Shown: piece by piece, positions 34,791 to 43,450 of the stretch
How the letters are laid out: every line of letters starts with the position of its first letter
Numbering within the stretch: position 1 is the first letter of the stretch
Assembly: GCF_050589625.1 (NCBI RefSeq)
Contig: NZ_JBNGOP010000022.1
Location: forward strand, 1-64,000
Length of the DNA: 64,000 bases
From: Pelagihabitans sp947500445
GTDB taxonomy: Bacteria; Bacteroidota; Bacteroidia; Flavobacteriales; Flavobacteriaceae
Direction: 5' to 3'
Notes under the pieces: model-generated
Databases searched by the model: none
What the model saw: only the letters and a program-made list of their open reading frames with translations
Told to the model about the DNA's origin: nothing
Position numbers and translations under genes: made by a program

Positions 34791-35972
34791 TCAATAAAGC
34801 CCCTTGTTCTTTTCGATAAGCCCTAGTATGTTCTCTACCGATCCGTTGGTATGCAATTTATCTTTTGGAGTGTTTTTGCAGTAATCGATAAGGACGGGCA
34901 ATGTGGAGGTTGCCACGTGCATGCGGGTATCGGAGGAGGCGTAGTAAATGAACACTTTTCCATCCTCGTCGGCGATCCAACCGTTGCTAAAAAGTACGTT
35001 GCCAACGTCACCCACCATTTCCTCGTCGATCGGGGCCATTAAATACCCCCCAGGTTGATGGATTACCCGGGTAACATCGTCAAGCGCTGTCATGAACATG
35101 TAGAGTACGTAGCGATAACCGGCAGCAGTATTACGAACCCCATGGGCAAGGTGCAACCATCCTTCTTCCGTTTTGATCGGTGATGGACCCTGTCCGTTTT
35201 TAAGTTCATAAACCGTATGATAGGCTTTCGGGTTTAGGATAACTTCGTCCTTTACTTCGGGATGTGCCATATCGCTAACGAAGCCCAAGCCGATTCCGCC
35301 ACCAGATCCCGTTTCGATAAAACCGTCCTGCGGTCGGGTATAAATGGCATATTTGCCATTTACGAATTCCGGGTGAATAGTAACGTTCCGTTGTTGTTGT
35401 GAGTTCGATATCAGGTCTGGGAGACGTTCCCAATTCAGCATGTCCTTTGACCGAATGATTCCCGCATTGGCAATTGCCGCGGAGGTATCGCCATCGGGAG
35501 AGTTCGGATCTTTTCGTTCCGTACAAAAAATACCGTATACGTATCCGTCCTCGTGCAAGGTCAATCGCATGTCATAGGCGTTGACATCGGGTTCACTGGT
35601 TTGGGGAAGGCATAAAGGGGTGTCCCAAAAATGAAAATTGTCGATGCCATTATCACTTTCGGCAAAAGCGAAAAATGACTTTCGGTCCCATCCTTCTACC
35701 CGTACGGCCAATACGTATTTATCTTTCCATTTGATCGCTCCCGCATTGAAGGCCGCATTAACGCCGATACGTTCGAGGCCAAAGGGATTGGTTTCCGGAT
35801 TTAGATCGTACCGCCAATGGATAGGGATGTGTCCAGCGGTGATGATCGGATGTTCATAACGTTGAAAGATACCATTGGTGTGTTGGGCAGCGGGATTGGG
35901 GCGTTGGATCAACTTTTTGTGTTCAGCTAAAATGTTGTCCTGATTTTTAATTTTTGTGGAGGTCATAGTCAT
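34791..35972 (-). CDS. GH130 phosphorylase, probable 4-O-beta-mannosyl-D-glucose phosphorylase
   Basis: A 393-residue cytoplasmic five-bladed beta-propeller enzyme with no signal peptide. It shows the GH130 group-1 style: RYEHPIITAGHIPIHWRYDLNPETNPFGLERIGVNAAFNAGAI, DVNAYDMRLTLHEDGYVYGIF (probable catalytic Asp region), and HTVYELKNGQGPSPIKTEEGWLHLAHG. GH130_1 enzymes phosphorolyse 4-O-beta-D-mannosyl-D-glucose to mannose 1-phosphate and glucose, which follows epimerisation of mannobiose. The sodium:solute symporter gene is 11 bases upstream, so uptake and phosphorolysis are one operon. No mannobiose 2-epimerase is seen in the window. Confidence 0.87.
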   Translation of the reverse strand: MTMTSTKIKNQDNILAEHKKLIQRPNPAAQHTNGIFQRYEHPIITAGHIPIHWRYDLNPETNPFGLERIGVNAAFNAGAIKWKDKYVLAVRVEGWDRKSFFAFAESDNGIDNFHFWDTPLCLPQTSEPDVNAYDMRLTLHEDGYVYGIFCTERKDPNSPDGDTSAAIANAGIIRSKDMLNWERLPDLISNSQQQRNVTIHPEFVNGKYAIYTRPQDGFIETGSGGGIGLGFVSDMAHPEVKDEVILNPKAYHTVYELKNGQGPSPIKTEEGWLHLAHGVRNTAAGYRYVLYMFMTALDDVTRVIHQPGGYLMAPIDEEMVGDVGNVLFSNGWIADEDGKVFIYYASSDTRMHVATSTLPVLIDYCKNTPKDKLHTNGSVENILGLIEKNKGLY

Positions 35973-35983
35973 GGTAAGGTATT

Positions 35984-37807
35984 TTATAATTGTTCATCGA
36001 GGGTGTCCCACCAGAATTTTTTAAGTAGTATGGCGCAAACGGCAAAAATGCCCAAACAGATCAGCAGCGGGGTGTATTCCCTTAGGACCAGGTAAAGCGG
36101 AATGATTACCAACAAGGTCTGTGCCGCGGTCCCTACAAAAATGTTGAACATGTCTTTTTTGAATTTTTTGTTTTCTACGAAAGTGGGGTCTTCCGCTACT
36201 ACCTTATCGTGTATCGGCTTCCAAAAGCCCCATGGACGTGTTCGTTTATAAAACTCCATTAATTTTTTTTCGTCGGTCGGCCCTGCGGTATAGGTGCCTA
36301 TGATACACCCTAATGTGGTAATCAAAAGCAGCAAGGGAAAGAGGTGTAGTTCCAAGGTTTCCTTGAACACTAACGGAAAGAGAACGGCAGGCACCAGTCC
36401 GGATAGCATTCCCCAGAAATAGCCTTCGCCGTTAAAACGCCACCAGTGCCATTTTAGGATGTTGGAAACGATATAGCCGCCCCATAGTGCGGATACGATC
36501 CATTGGGTAATGGAGTTGACGTCCTTTACAAAAAAACCGAGTACGATGCTCACCACCACCACAACGATACCACTGGTGTAGTTCATGGCGCTGATCTGTT
36601 TGGGACTGGCATCCTTCTTGTTGCGGAGGTAAATATCATTGACCAGATATGCCTGTGCAGCGTTAAGGGTGCCCGCAAAAGTGGACATGAACGCGGCCAA
36701 TAGTCCTGCAAGCAACAGTCCCATAAGGCCTACCGGTACAAATTGACTGATGGCCGAAGGTAGGATCTGTTCAAAATCGATCGCTCCGGCGCGTTGAAGA
36801 TCCAGTTGGTCATAGAACAGCAGCCCCAATACGGCAAACCCTCCGATCATCAGGTACCGTGCGGGCATTAAGGCCAAGGACACAAAACCGCTCATTTTCG
36901 CCGCTTCCTTGGGCGATTTTGTCGATAATATCTTTTGCATATCATAGTTCGGTGCGGGACCTGCGATACTGGAAAGCAACCCTTTGAACACGCAGAGCAT
37001 AAAAAATATTCCAAACAGGGAGAATCCGTCCGAAGCAATCTTTTCGTTTACTTCACTGATAATGCCCGTCCAATCGATATCGAGCTGCCAACCGAAAAAG
37101 GGATCCATCCAGCCCTCTGGCAAGGTCATGCTATGCTCTCCCATGGCGCTCCAGGCGATAAAGGCAATGGCAAAAGCCGATACCGTCATAATGGTAAATT
37201 GCAATAGATCGGTCCATACAATGCCCGACATGCCTCCCAAAACGGAGTAGAAAACGGCGAAGCAGGTAAAAACCGTACCATAGAAATGCGGTACGTACTG
37301 TGGTGCAATATCAAAAGGAATATAGGCGCCGATTACTTCCCACGGCAAAAATATTTCAACGAACTTGCCCAATCCAATAAAACCGTAGGCCAAAAAACCA
37401 AGGCAACTGACGATGGCAAAAATGACCACTACGGTATGCGACCGGCGACCGCCCTTGCCCTCACCAAAACGAAAGAAAATCCATTCAGCCCCGGTGGTGA
37501 CATTACTGCGCCGTAGCCAGGCCGATAGGTAGACCATTAGGAATACTTGATTGAATACGGGCCATAACCAAGGGATCCAAATACTTTTTAATCCGTATAC
37601 AAAGGTTATCGTAACGAGCCACATGGTGCCCGAAATGTCGAACATTCCGGAAGCATTACTAAGGCCCAACATATACCAAGGGATGGATTTGCCCCCTAAA
37701 AGGTAGTCGTCCTTACTCCGTTGTGCCCGTTTTCTAAGTACCAACCCAATGATAACTGTAGCTGCCAGATATGCCAAAATAATTAAGATGTCTACAGTTT
37801 TAAGCAT
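35984..37807 (-). CDS. Sodium:solute symporter family transporter
   Basis: A 607-residue inner-membrane symporter of the SSS family with about 13-15 helices. Seen: DDYLLGGKSIPWYMLGLSNASGMFDISGTMW, the sodium-site helix region, GIVWTDLLQFTIMTVSAFAIA, and a conserved GLLLAGLLAAFMSTFAGTLNAAQAYLVNDIY. Probably imports a disaccharide or oligosaccharide with Na+; the downstream GH130 gene makes a mannosyl disaccharide the likely cargo. It is the promoter-proximal gene, divergent from two AraC regulators. Confidence 0.87.
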   Translation of the reverse strand: MLKTVDILIILAYLAATVIIGLVLRKRAQRSKDDYLLGGKSIPWYMLGLSNASGMFDISGTMWLVTITFVYGLKSIWIPWLWPVFNQVFLMVYLSAWLRRSNVTTGAEWIFFRFGEGKGGRRSHTVVVIFAIVSCLGFLAYGFIGLGKFVEIFLPWEVIGAYIPFDIAPQYVPHFYGTVFTCFAVFYSVLGGMSGIVWTDLLQFTIMTVSAFAIAFIAWSAMGEHSMTLPEGWMDPFFGWQLDIDWTGIISEVNEKIASDGFSLFGIFFMLCVFKGLLSSIAGPAPNYDMQKILSTKSPKEAAKMSGFVSLALMPARYLMIGGFAVLGLLFYDQLDLQRAGAIDFEQILPSAISQFVPVGLMGLLLAGLLAAFMSTFAGTLNAAQAYLVNDIYLRNKKDASPKQISAMNYTSGIVVVVVSIVLGFFVKDVNSITQWIVSALWGGYIVSNILKWHWWRFNGEGYFWGMLSGLVPAVLFPLVFKETLELHLFPLLLLITTLGCIIGTYTAGPTDEKKLMEFYKRTRPWGFWKPIHDKVVAEDPTFVENKKFKKDMFNIFVGTAAQTLLVIIPLYLVLREYTPLLICLGIFAVCAILLKKFWWDTLDEQL

Positions 37808-37986
37808 ACGATTTTGTCTTATAAGAAAGATTGATATATAAAAAAGTGAAACAGAATTGTGATAAAACTCCGTATTTGGCTTCTTATGTCCTTCATTAAT
37901 TGTTCAAATGTAAAATATTTGTTAATATTGTGCCGACTATATTTTGTCAAAAAAAATACAAAAAACAGCATATTTAACACGAAAAA

Positions 37987-38865
37987 ATGGACATTCTAAA
38001 AAAAATCCATCGGGAAATTACGCCATTGTCCAATGAGGATAGTTTTTTGGTCTTTGATAGGACCAAGGACTTTTTTGATTTTCCCATCCATTTTCACCCC
38101 GAAATGGAACTCAACTTTATTTCCAATGGGGAAGGGGTACAGCGTATTGTTGGGGACAGTATAGAAGAGATTACGAATGTAGAGTTAGTATTGGTTGGAC
38201 CAAGCCTGTATCACGGTTGGGAACAAAACCGTTGTGATAACAAAAACATCAGGGAAGTGACCATCCAATTTCATAACGACCTTTTTGATAACGCCTTTCT
38301 GAGACGAAGTATTATGAAACCGCTAAGAGATCTGTTCGACCGGTCGGTGCACGGCATCCTATTTTCAGAAGAGGTCGCACTGCAGTTACAGCCTCGTTTG
38401 TTCAAAGTTTCCAAATTGGACGGTATCGACTATTTTATGGAGCTATTGTCCATTTTGTTCGATTTGGCGAATTCCAGGAACCAGCGTTTGTTGTCCACTT
38501 CCACCATACATCTGGAAAATTTTGAGAATAGCGAGAAAATTAAGACACTATATGATTTTGTTCAGGAGAACTATGCCTCCAAGATCACTTTAGGGCAAGT
38601 TTCGGAATTATTGAACATGAGTAATGTGTCGTTTAATCGTTTCATCAAAAAAAGGACGGGTAAAACTTTTGTCGAATATTTGAACGATGTACGTATCGGT
38701 TATGCCTCTCGTTGGCTGATCGAGAAAGACCTCAGTATCTCGGAAATCGCCTTTATGTGCGGTTTTAACAGCATTGCAAATTTTAACCGGGTATTCCGAA
38801 AAAGCAAGGGAAGAACCCCCACCCGGTATCGTGAAGATTTTTCGGGCATTCAAAGGGTATTATAA
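37987..38865 (+). CDS. AraC family transcriptional regulator
   Basis: A 292-residue regulator: N-terminal cupin sensor (FPIHFHPEMELNFISNGEGVQRIVGDSIEEI) and C-terminal double helix-turn-helix (about residues 185-290) with LGQVSELLNMSNVSFNRFIKKRTGKTFVEYLNDVRIGYASRWL and ISEIAFMCGFNSIANFNRVFRKSKGRTPTRYRE. Divergent from the symporter-GH130 operon (179-base gap), so its likely targets are that operon and possibly itself. Ligand unknown, presumably a sugar. Confidence 0.9.
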   Translation: MDILKKIHREITPLSNEDSFLVFDRTKDFFDFPIHFHPEMELNFISNGEGVQRIVGDSIEEITNVELVLVGPSLYHGWEQNRCDNKNIREVTIQFHNDLFDNAFLRRSIMKPLRDLFDRSVHGILFSEEVALQLQPRLFKVSKLDGIDYFMELLSILFDLANSRNQRLLSTSTIHLENFENSEKIKTLYDFVQENYASKITLGQVSELLNMSNVSFNRFIKKRTGKTFVEYLNDVRIGYASRWLIEKDLSISEIAFMCGFNSIANFNRVFRKSKGRTPTRYREDFSGIQRVL

Positions 38866-39729
38866 ATGCTTTTGCCCATGGAACGCGTCGGAACCCTTTT
38901 TGAACTTGAACATTTTTTGGAGGGTTCCGATCGGTTTCATTTTTCCAAGAACCGCTTATCGGCCGAAACGGACCTGGCGTACCACAGGCATGACTACTTT
39001 GAACTTTTTTGGGTCTCCGAGGGGAAGGGGCACCACCTTTTGAACGGAAAAACCTATCGGTTGGCAAAGGGGGACCTCCTGTTCATGAGGCCTGGGGATT
39101 CGCATACCTTTTCTTTTGATGCGCCATCGGATTTTGTGTTGATCTACAACCTTGCTTTTTTTCCAAAGGATGTCTCCTGCTTTCAGGAACGTTACCTTCA
39201 AAACAAGGAGGAGTATTTTTGGACGACCGAAGCGCGGCCGCAGCAACTTAAGGCCGACGAAGTCCAATTAAAAACGCTTTCAAATCGTGCCGATGAGTTG
39301 TTGGGAGCTCCCCGATCACTGTTCTATTTGGATAACTTGTTGTTGTATCTGTTCGACCTTATGGTGTTTTCGAATAGCCCCGACAACCTGGCCCCATTTT
39401 GGTTAAAGCAGGCAATCGGTGCATTTAACGCCGAACCGACGGGAAAAGCATATCAAGAGGGGGTAGCTGCATTTTTAGCGTTGTGCGGTCGTTCGAATGC
39501 ACATGTCAACCGGTCATTGGGTGCTTTTTATGGGCAGAACGTTACGAATTTTGTGAACGGACTACGGCTTCGAAGGGCAAAGCAAGCGCTGACGGCAACG
39601 AACAAAGGGATCAAAGAGATCGCTTTTGACCTCGGGTTTAACGACGTCAACTATTTTCACAAACTGTTCAAGGCGGCCAATGGGTTGAGCCCCAATGCTT
39701 ACCGTAACAAAAAGACCATCGTTTTCTGA
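38866..39729 (+). CDS. AraC family transcriptional regulator
   Basis: A 287-residue regulator whose ATG directly abuts the stop of the preceding AraC gene; MLLPMERVGT could also start at 38878. N-terminal cupin with YHRHDYFELFWVSEGKGHHLLNGKTYRLAKGDLLFMRPGDSHTFSF; C-terminal HTH pair with NRSLGAFYGQNVTNFVNGLRLRRAKQAL and IKEIAFDLGFNDVNYFHKLFKAANGLSPNAYR. The second HTH is standard but the first lacks several typical residues. Two unrelated sensors in one operon may respond to different ligands of the same pathway. Confidence 0.9.
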   Translation: MLLPMERVGTLFELEHFLEGSDRFHFSKNRLSAETDLAYHRHDYFELFWVSEGKGHHLLNGKTYRLAKGDLLFMRPGDSHTFSFDAPSDFVLIYNLAFFPKDVSCFQERYLQNKEEYFWTTEARPQQLKADEVQLKTLSNRADELLGAPRSLFYLDNLLLYLFDLMVFSNSPDNLAPFWLKQAIGAFNAEPTGKAYQEGVAAFLALCGRSNAHVNRSLGAFYGQNVTNFVNGLRLRRAKQALTATNKGIKEIAFDLGFNDVNYFHKLFKAANGLSPNAYRNKKTIVF

Positions 39730-39802
39730 CCAATACGCGTACAGTACTATAAATGTGCGATGCACGCCAGAAAGTCTCCATTTTTGGCTGAAAATACCCC
39801 CT

Positions 39803-39810
39803 TATCTTTG
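39803..39810 (+). promoter_or_regulatory. Candidate -7 box of the phytanoyl-CoA dioxygenase-like gene
   Basis: TATCTTTG is an exact TAnnTTTG match 26 bases ahead of the ATG at 39836. A TTTG at 39783-39786 could be the -33 element, although the spacing is short at 16 bases. Confidence 0.5.
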
Positions 39811-39835
39811 TACCCGCAATCGTAAACAACAACAC

Positions 39836-40591
39836 ATGGCTACTACAACACAAAAGGGACTATCGGAAAAGGAACGACAATTTTATCGGGACCAGGGATA
39901 CCTATTAACGGAACGGCCCTTGTTCGGAAACTCCGAATTTGAACGATTGCATGCTATTTTTGAAGAACACCTGTCCAATAAAGGGGCGTTGGGCGCAGAT
40001 GAATTGGATGTTCCCCATTTTAAGGATGCCCGCCTGTTCGATTTTTTAATGGCCGATTCCGTATTGGAGGTAGTAGGTTCGCTCATCGGACCCAATATTG
40101 GGCTTTGGAGCAGTCATTTTATCTGTAAGGAGCCTATGGTCGGTAAGCGTACCCCATGGCATGAGGACAGTGCTTATTGGGAAGGACGTTTTGATAGTTT
40201 TGACAAGGTGGTTACGGTATGGCTGGCAATCGACCCTTCCTTTAAGGAAAACGGTTGTATGGGAGTAGTGCCCGGAACCCATAAAAATGGATTTTCGGAG
40301 TACAAGGAAATCGATGGTAGTACCGCTACCTTCGATACCGAGATCAAAATGACTGTAAACGATGCCGATGTGGTATGGTTCGAACTGGAACAAGGGCATT
40401 ATTCCCTGCATGACTCTCGGATCATACACGGTGCCAATGCCAACAAAAGTTCCCATAGAAGAACCGGCTACACGATGCGTTATTTTAGCACCGACCTCAT
40501 TTTAAATAGGGAACACCCCGGTAATAAAACCCATAAAATATACCACTGCTGCGGGGAAAACAAGGGCAACAACCCGTTGATTTACCTATAA
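39836..40591 (+). CDS. Phytanoyl-CoA dioxygenase family protein
   Basis: A 251-residue Fe(II)/2-oxoglutarate-dependent oxygenase-like protein. Iron ligands are visible in TPWHEDSAYWEG (HxD) and HDSRIIHGANANKSSHRRTGY (distal His with the 2-oxoglutarate-binding Arg). ATG 39836 is used because the frame's earlier part has no family resemblance and a -7 box lies between. Cytoplasmic. Such proteins are frequently found in Bacteroidota sugar clusters, but the substrate is not known. It has its own promoter and precedes a terminator-bearing gap. Confidence 0.85.
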   Translation: MATTTQKGLSEKERQFYRDQGYLLTERPLFGNSEFERLHAIFEEHLSNKGALGADELDVPHFKDARLFDFLMADSVLEVVGSLIGPNIGLWSSHFICKEPMVGKRTPWHEDSAYWEGRFDSFDKVVTVWLAIDPSFKENGCMGVVPGTHKNGFSEYKEIDGSTATFDTEIKMTVNDADVVWFELEQGHYSLHDSRIIHGANANKSSHRRTGYTMRYFSTDLILNREHPGNKTHKIYHCCGENKGNNPLIYL

Positions 40592-40768
40592 CTTACAGCG
40601 ACTTTTTTTAAAAAAAAATCCAAACAGCGCCGTTGCCGTTGCAATTAAAGTGACAGGTAGCCGCAAAATCGAAATGGACCGACCTCGCTATTCCCTAAAT
40701 TGTCGGAAACGATGTTATCCCTTTTTGAAAAAGGCGTAAAAGAATTCCCAAATCTTTAAGACCGACCC

Positions 40769-40816
40769 ATGCTTATGAAGGCAAAATTGTGGTCTTTTTT
40801 CACTTTTTTTTTGTAA
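40769..40816 (+). CDS. Possible 15-residue leader-like ORF
   Basis: ATG-CTT-ATG-AAG-GCA..TTG-TAA encodes MLMKAKLWSFFTFFL. The sequence starting at its second Met resembles the typical MKxKxxxFxTxxL signal start of flavobacterial SusC/TonB receptors, but it stops at once. No ribosome-binding context can be judged, because Bacteroidota starts lack strong Shine-Dalgarno sequences. It may be a decayed receptor start or part of a small RNA; it is not counted as a gene with confidence. Confidence 0.25.
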   Translation: MLMKAKLWSFFTFFL

Positions 40817-40824
40817 AATCCCCC

Positions 40825-40852
40825 AAGGCCGATTTTTAATCGGCCTTTTTTT
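40825..40852 (+). terminator. Terminator upstream of the GMC operon
   Basis: AAGGCCGAT pairs with ATCGGCCTT around a TTTTA loop, then runs into TTTTTTT. It isolates the phytanoyl-CoA dioxygenase-like gene and the mini-ORF from the GMC gene at 40945. Confidence 0.82.
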
Positions 40853-40944
40853 ATTTATTGGGTTCCGATATGATAAAATTGTACATTCCTTTTCCGTTAA
40901 AAGCAGTAACTTATTGCCATTAAAAACCAGTGTAAAAACAGATT

Positions 40945-42666
40945 ATGCAGATAAAAGAATCTTCCGAAGTATTCGACGTGATTATCGTAGGTTCGGGTGC
41001 GGGCGGTGGAATGGCCACAAAACAGTTGGCGGACGCAGGCTTGAAGGTTGCGGTGGTGGAAGCGGGACCCTTTTTCGATCCGGCGGACCCTAAGACCATG
41101 ACGCAGCTGAAATGGTCATATGAATCGCCTAGGCGCGGTGCGAATACCGATCGCGTGTTCGGGGAATGGGACATGGCCTATGGCGGATGGGAAGTAGAAG
41201 GGGAGCCTTATACCCAAGAAGAAGGCACCGATTTTTGGTGGTACCGTTCCCGAATGTTGGGAGGCCGTACGAACCACTGGGGACGCATTTCCCTTCGTTT
41301 CGGACCAAAGGATTTTAAAGGGAAGACCAGGGATGGCCATGGTGACGATTGGCCGATCGGTTACGACGATATCAAACCCTATTATGATAAGGTGGATAAG
41401 CTCATTGGTGTTTTCGGAACCAATGAAGGTTTGGAGAACGATCCCGATGGCTTTTTCTTGCCACCGCCAAAACCACGGTTACACGAACTGTTTTATATCG
41501 AAGGGGCAAAAAAGTCCGGTATTCCCGTAATTCCGGGTAGAATGTCCATGTTGACCAAAAAAATCAACGAGGACCGGGGCGTTTGTTTTTATTGCGGACA
41601 GTGCAGCAGGTCTTGTCAGGTATACGCGGATTTCTCTTCGGGGAGCTGTCTTATATTCCCGGCCCAAAAAAGCGGGGGACAGGTCAAACTCTTTGTCAAT
41701 TCCATGGTCCGTGAAGTGCTCACCAACGAGGAAGGCAAGGCTACAGGAGTCTCTTATATCAGCAAGGACGATCGAAAAGAATATAAATTAAAGGGTAAAG
41801 TCGTTGTTTTGGCGGCATCCGCCTGTAGTTCGGCGCGAATTTTGCTCAATTCAAAAAGCAAACAACATCCCAACGGTTTAGGAAACAGTAGCAACCTGGT
41901 GGGGAAATACCTGCATGATTCTACCGGATCGAGCGCCATGGGATTTATTCCGGCATTGATGAACCGCGATGTGTCCTATAACGAAGATGGGGTCGGTGGA
42001 CTGCACGTATATTCTCCTTGGTGGGGCGATAACAGTAAGTTGGACTTCCCCAGGGGGTACCATATTGAAATGTGGGGAGGAATGGGCATGCCCAGTTATG
42101 GTTTCTCATGGAACCCCAGTGAGTTCAATAAGTTCTTTGGACTGAAAGTAGGTGGTTACGGGGAATCGATACGTACCGATGTGAAAAAGTACTATGGGTC
42201 GGTCATCGGACTGGCCGGTAGGGGAGAGGGTATCGCCAGAAAAGAAAACTATTGCGAAATCGACCCGACCACTGTTGACGAGTTTGGTATTCCCGTATTA
42301 AAATTCAATTACCAATGGTCCGATTTTGAGGTCAAGCAGGCGAAACATATGCAAGACACTTTTGAAGAGGTAATTCATAATATGGGCGGGCACCCACTGG
42401 GCGAAAAACCCGGTAAAGAGGAAAGCTATGGTCTTGAGGCACCGGGAAAGATCATTCACGAAGTGGGAACCACCCGTATGGGCGACGACCCCAAAACATC
42501 GGTGACCAACAAATTCAACCAACTGCACGATGTGGATAACGTTTTTATCGTTGATGCCGGACCATTCGTATCCCAGGCCGATAAAAACTGTACCTGGACC
42601 ATTATGGCGCTGTCCTGGAGGGCATCGGATTATATTATCGAGCAGTTGAAACAACAAAACATCTAA
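40945..42666 (+). CDS. GMC family dehydrogenase, FAD subunit (glucoside/gluconate dehydrogenase type)
   Basis: A 573-residue FAD-dependent GMC oxidoreductase. FAD-binding VIIVGSGAGGGMATKQLADAG; MLGGRTNHWGRISLRF around the flavin; a cysteine cluster in GVCFYCGQCSRSCQVYADF (C-x2-C-x2-C-x3-C), as in gluconate 2-dehydrogenase-like members and possibly an Fe-S site; HEVGTTRMGDDP at the C-terminus, and TWTIMALSWRASDYI for the active-site region. The adjacent small subunit and periplasmic isomerase suggest oxidation of a sugar at C3. It has no classical signal peptide, so it probably crosses by Tat as a complex with its partner. Confidence 0.88.
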   Translation: MQIKESSEVFDVIIVGSGAGGGMATKQLADAGLKVAVVEAGPFFDPADPKTMTQLKWSYESPRRGANTDRVFGEWDMAYGGWEVEGEPYTQEEGTDFWWYRSRMLGGRTNHWGRISLRFGPKDFKGKTRDGHGDDWPIGYDDIKPYYDKVDKLIGVFGTNEGLENDPDGFFLPPPKPRLHELFYIEGAKKSGIPVIPGRMSMLTKKINEDRGVCFYCGQCSRSCQVYADFSSGSCLIFPAQKSGGQVKLFVNSMVREVLTNEEGKATGVSYISKDDRKEYKLKGKVVVLAASACSSARILLNSKSKQHPNGLGNSSNLVGKYLHDSTGSSAMGFIPALMNRDVSYNEDGVGGLHVYSPWWGDNSKLDFPRGYHIEMWGGMGMPSYGFSWNPSEFNKFFGLKVGGYGESIRTDVKKYYGSVIGLAGRGEGIARKENYCEIDPTTVDEFGIPVLKFNYQWSDFEVKQAKHMQDTFEEVIHNMGGHPLGEKPGKEESYGLEAPGKIIHEVGTTRMGDDPKTSVTNKFNQLHDVDNVFIVDAGPFVSQADKNCTWTIMALSWRASDYIIEQLKQQNI

Positions 42667-42671
42667 CGACA

Positions 42672-43391
42672 ATGGATAGAAGAAAAAGTATACAGACCCT
42701 TATTCTTGGTGCAGGTGCCGCTGGCTTGGCCATGCACGGCTGTAAAACCGAAGGGGAAAATGTCCCGACCGAAGAAAAGATCACCGAAGGTGCGGAAAAG
42801 TATTTCGGGCGTACCCCAAAGGAGTTGGAGCGAATTGAAAAGCTAAATGCCGAACAACTCTTCAACGCACACGAAATGGAGACCATTGCGGTACTGAGTA
42901 CGATCATTCTGCCACCAAAGGAACCCCATGGAGGGCCAATAGAGGCAGGTGTTCCGGAATTCGTAGAATTTATGGGCAAAGATCTTCCCGTTATGCAGAC
43001 TACCCTTTTGGGAGGGCTTATGTGGCTCGATCATAAAACCAATACGGACTTTGGTACCGAATTTAAGAGCGCTACCATCGAACAACAAAAATCTATTTTG
43101 GATACCATTGCCTATCACGATGTGGAAGTTCCCTTAGAGGAACAGGCCCTGGAAATCCAGTTTTTTCATTTGATGCGGGGGCTTACGGTATCAGGATACT
43201 ACAGTTCAAAAGTGGGTATTGCCGACCTCGGCTATAAAGGCAACCAGCCCAATGTTTGGGACGGGGTACCGCAGGAAGTTTTGGACAAGCACGGTATTGC
43301 CTATGACCCGGAATGGGTGGCAAAATGTATAGACCACAGCAAACGGGGCGTTATTGCGGAATGGGACGATGAAGGGAATTTGCTTACCTGA
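42672..43391 (+). CDS. Gluconate 2-dehydrogenase subunit 3 family protein
   Basis: A 239-residue small subunit of GMC dehydrogenases. The N-terminus MDRRKSIQTLILGAGAAGLAMHGC combines a twin-arginine motif with a possible lipid-modified Cys, so it can carry the FAD subunit across the inner membrane and anchor it. The family pattern HEMETIAVLSTIILPPKEPHGGPIEAGVPEFVEFM is visible, as is GLTVSGYYSSKVGIADLGYKGN. Five bases separate it from the GMC gene. A cytochrome c subunit, often the electron acceptor, is not encoded here. Confidence 0.87.
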   Translation: MDRRKSIQTLILGAGAAGLAMHGCKTEGENVPTEEKITEGAEKYFGRTPKELERIEKLNAEQLFNAHEMETIAVLSTIILPPKEPHGGPIEAGVPEFVEFMGKDLPVMQTTLLGGLMWLDHKTNTDFGTEFKSATIEQQKSILDTIAYHDVEVPLEEQALEIQFFHLMRGLTVSGYYSSKVGIADLGYKGNQPNVWDGVPQEVLDKHGIAYDPEWVAKCIDHSKRGVIAEWDDEGNLLT

Positions 43392-43450
43392 ACGAAACAA
43401 GGCCGACACCATACATTTTAAAATAAACAATACACGAAATTAACGATAAC

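Larger units (their letters stand above)
40592..40944 (+). other. Gap of 353 bases with a mini-ORF and a terminator
   Basis: No standard gene. It holds a 15-residue open frame MLMKAKLWSFFTFFL (40769-40816), which resembles the first residues of SusC-type receptors, followed 9 bases later by a terminator hairpin (40825-40852). The rest is AT-rich and presumably carries the promoter for the GMC operon. Confidence 0.5.
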
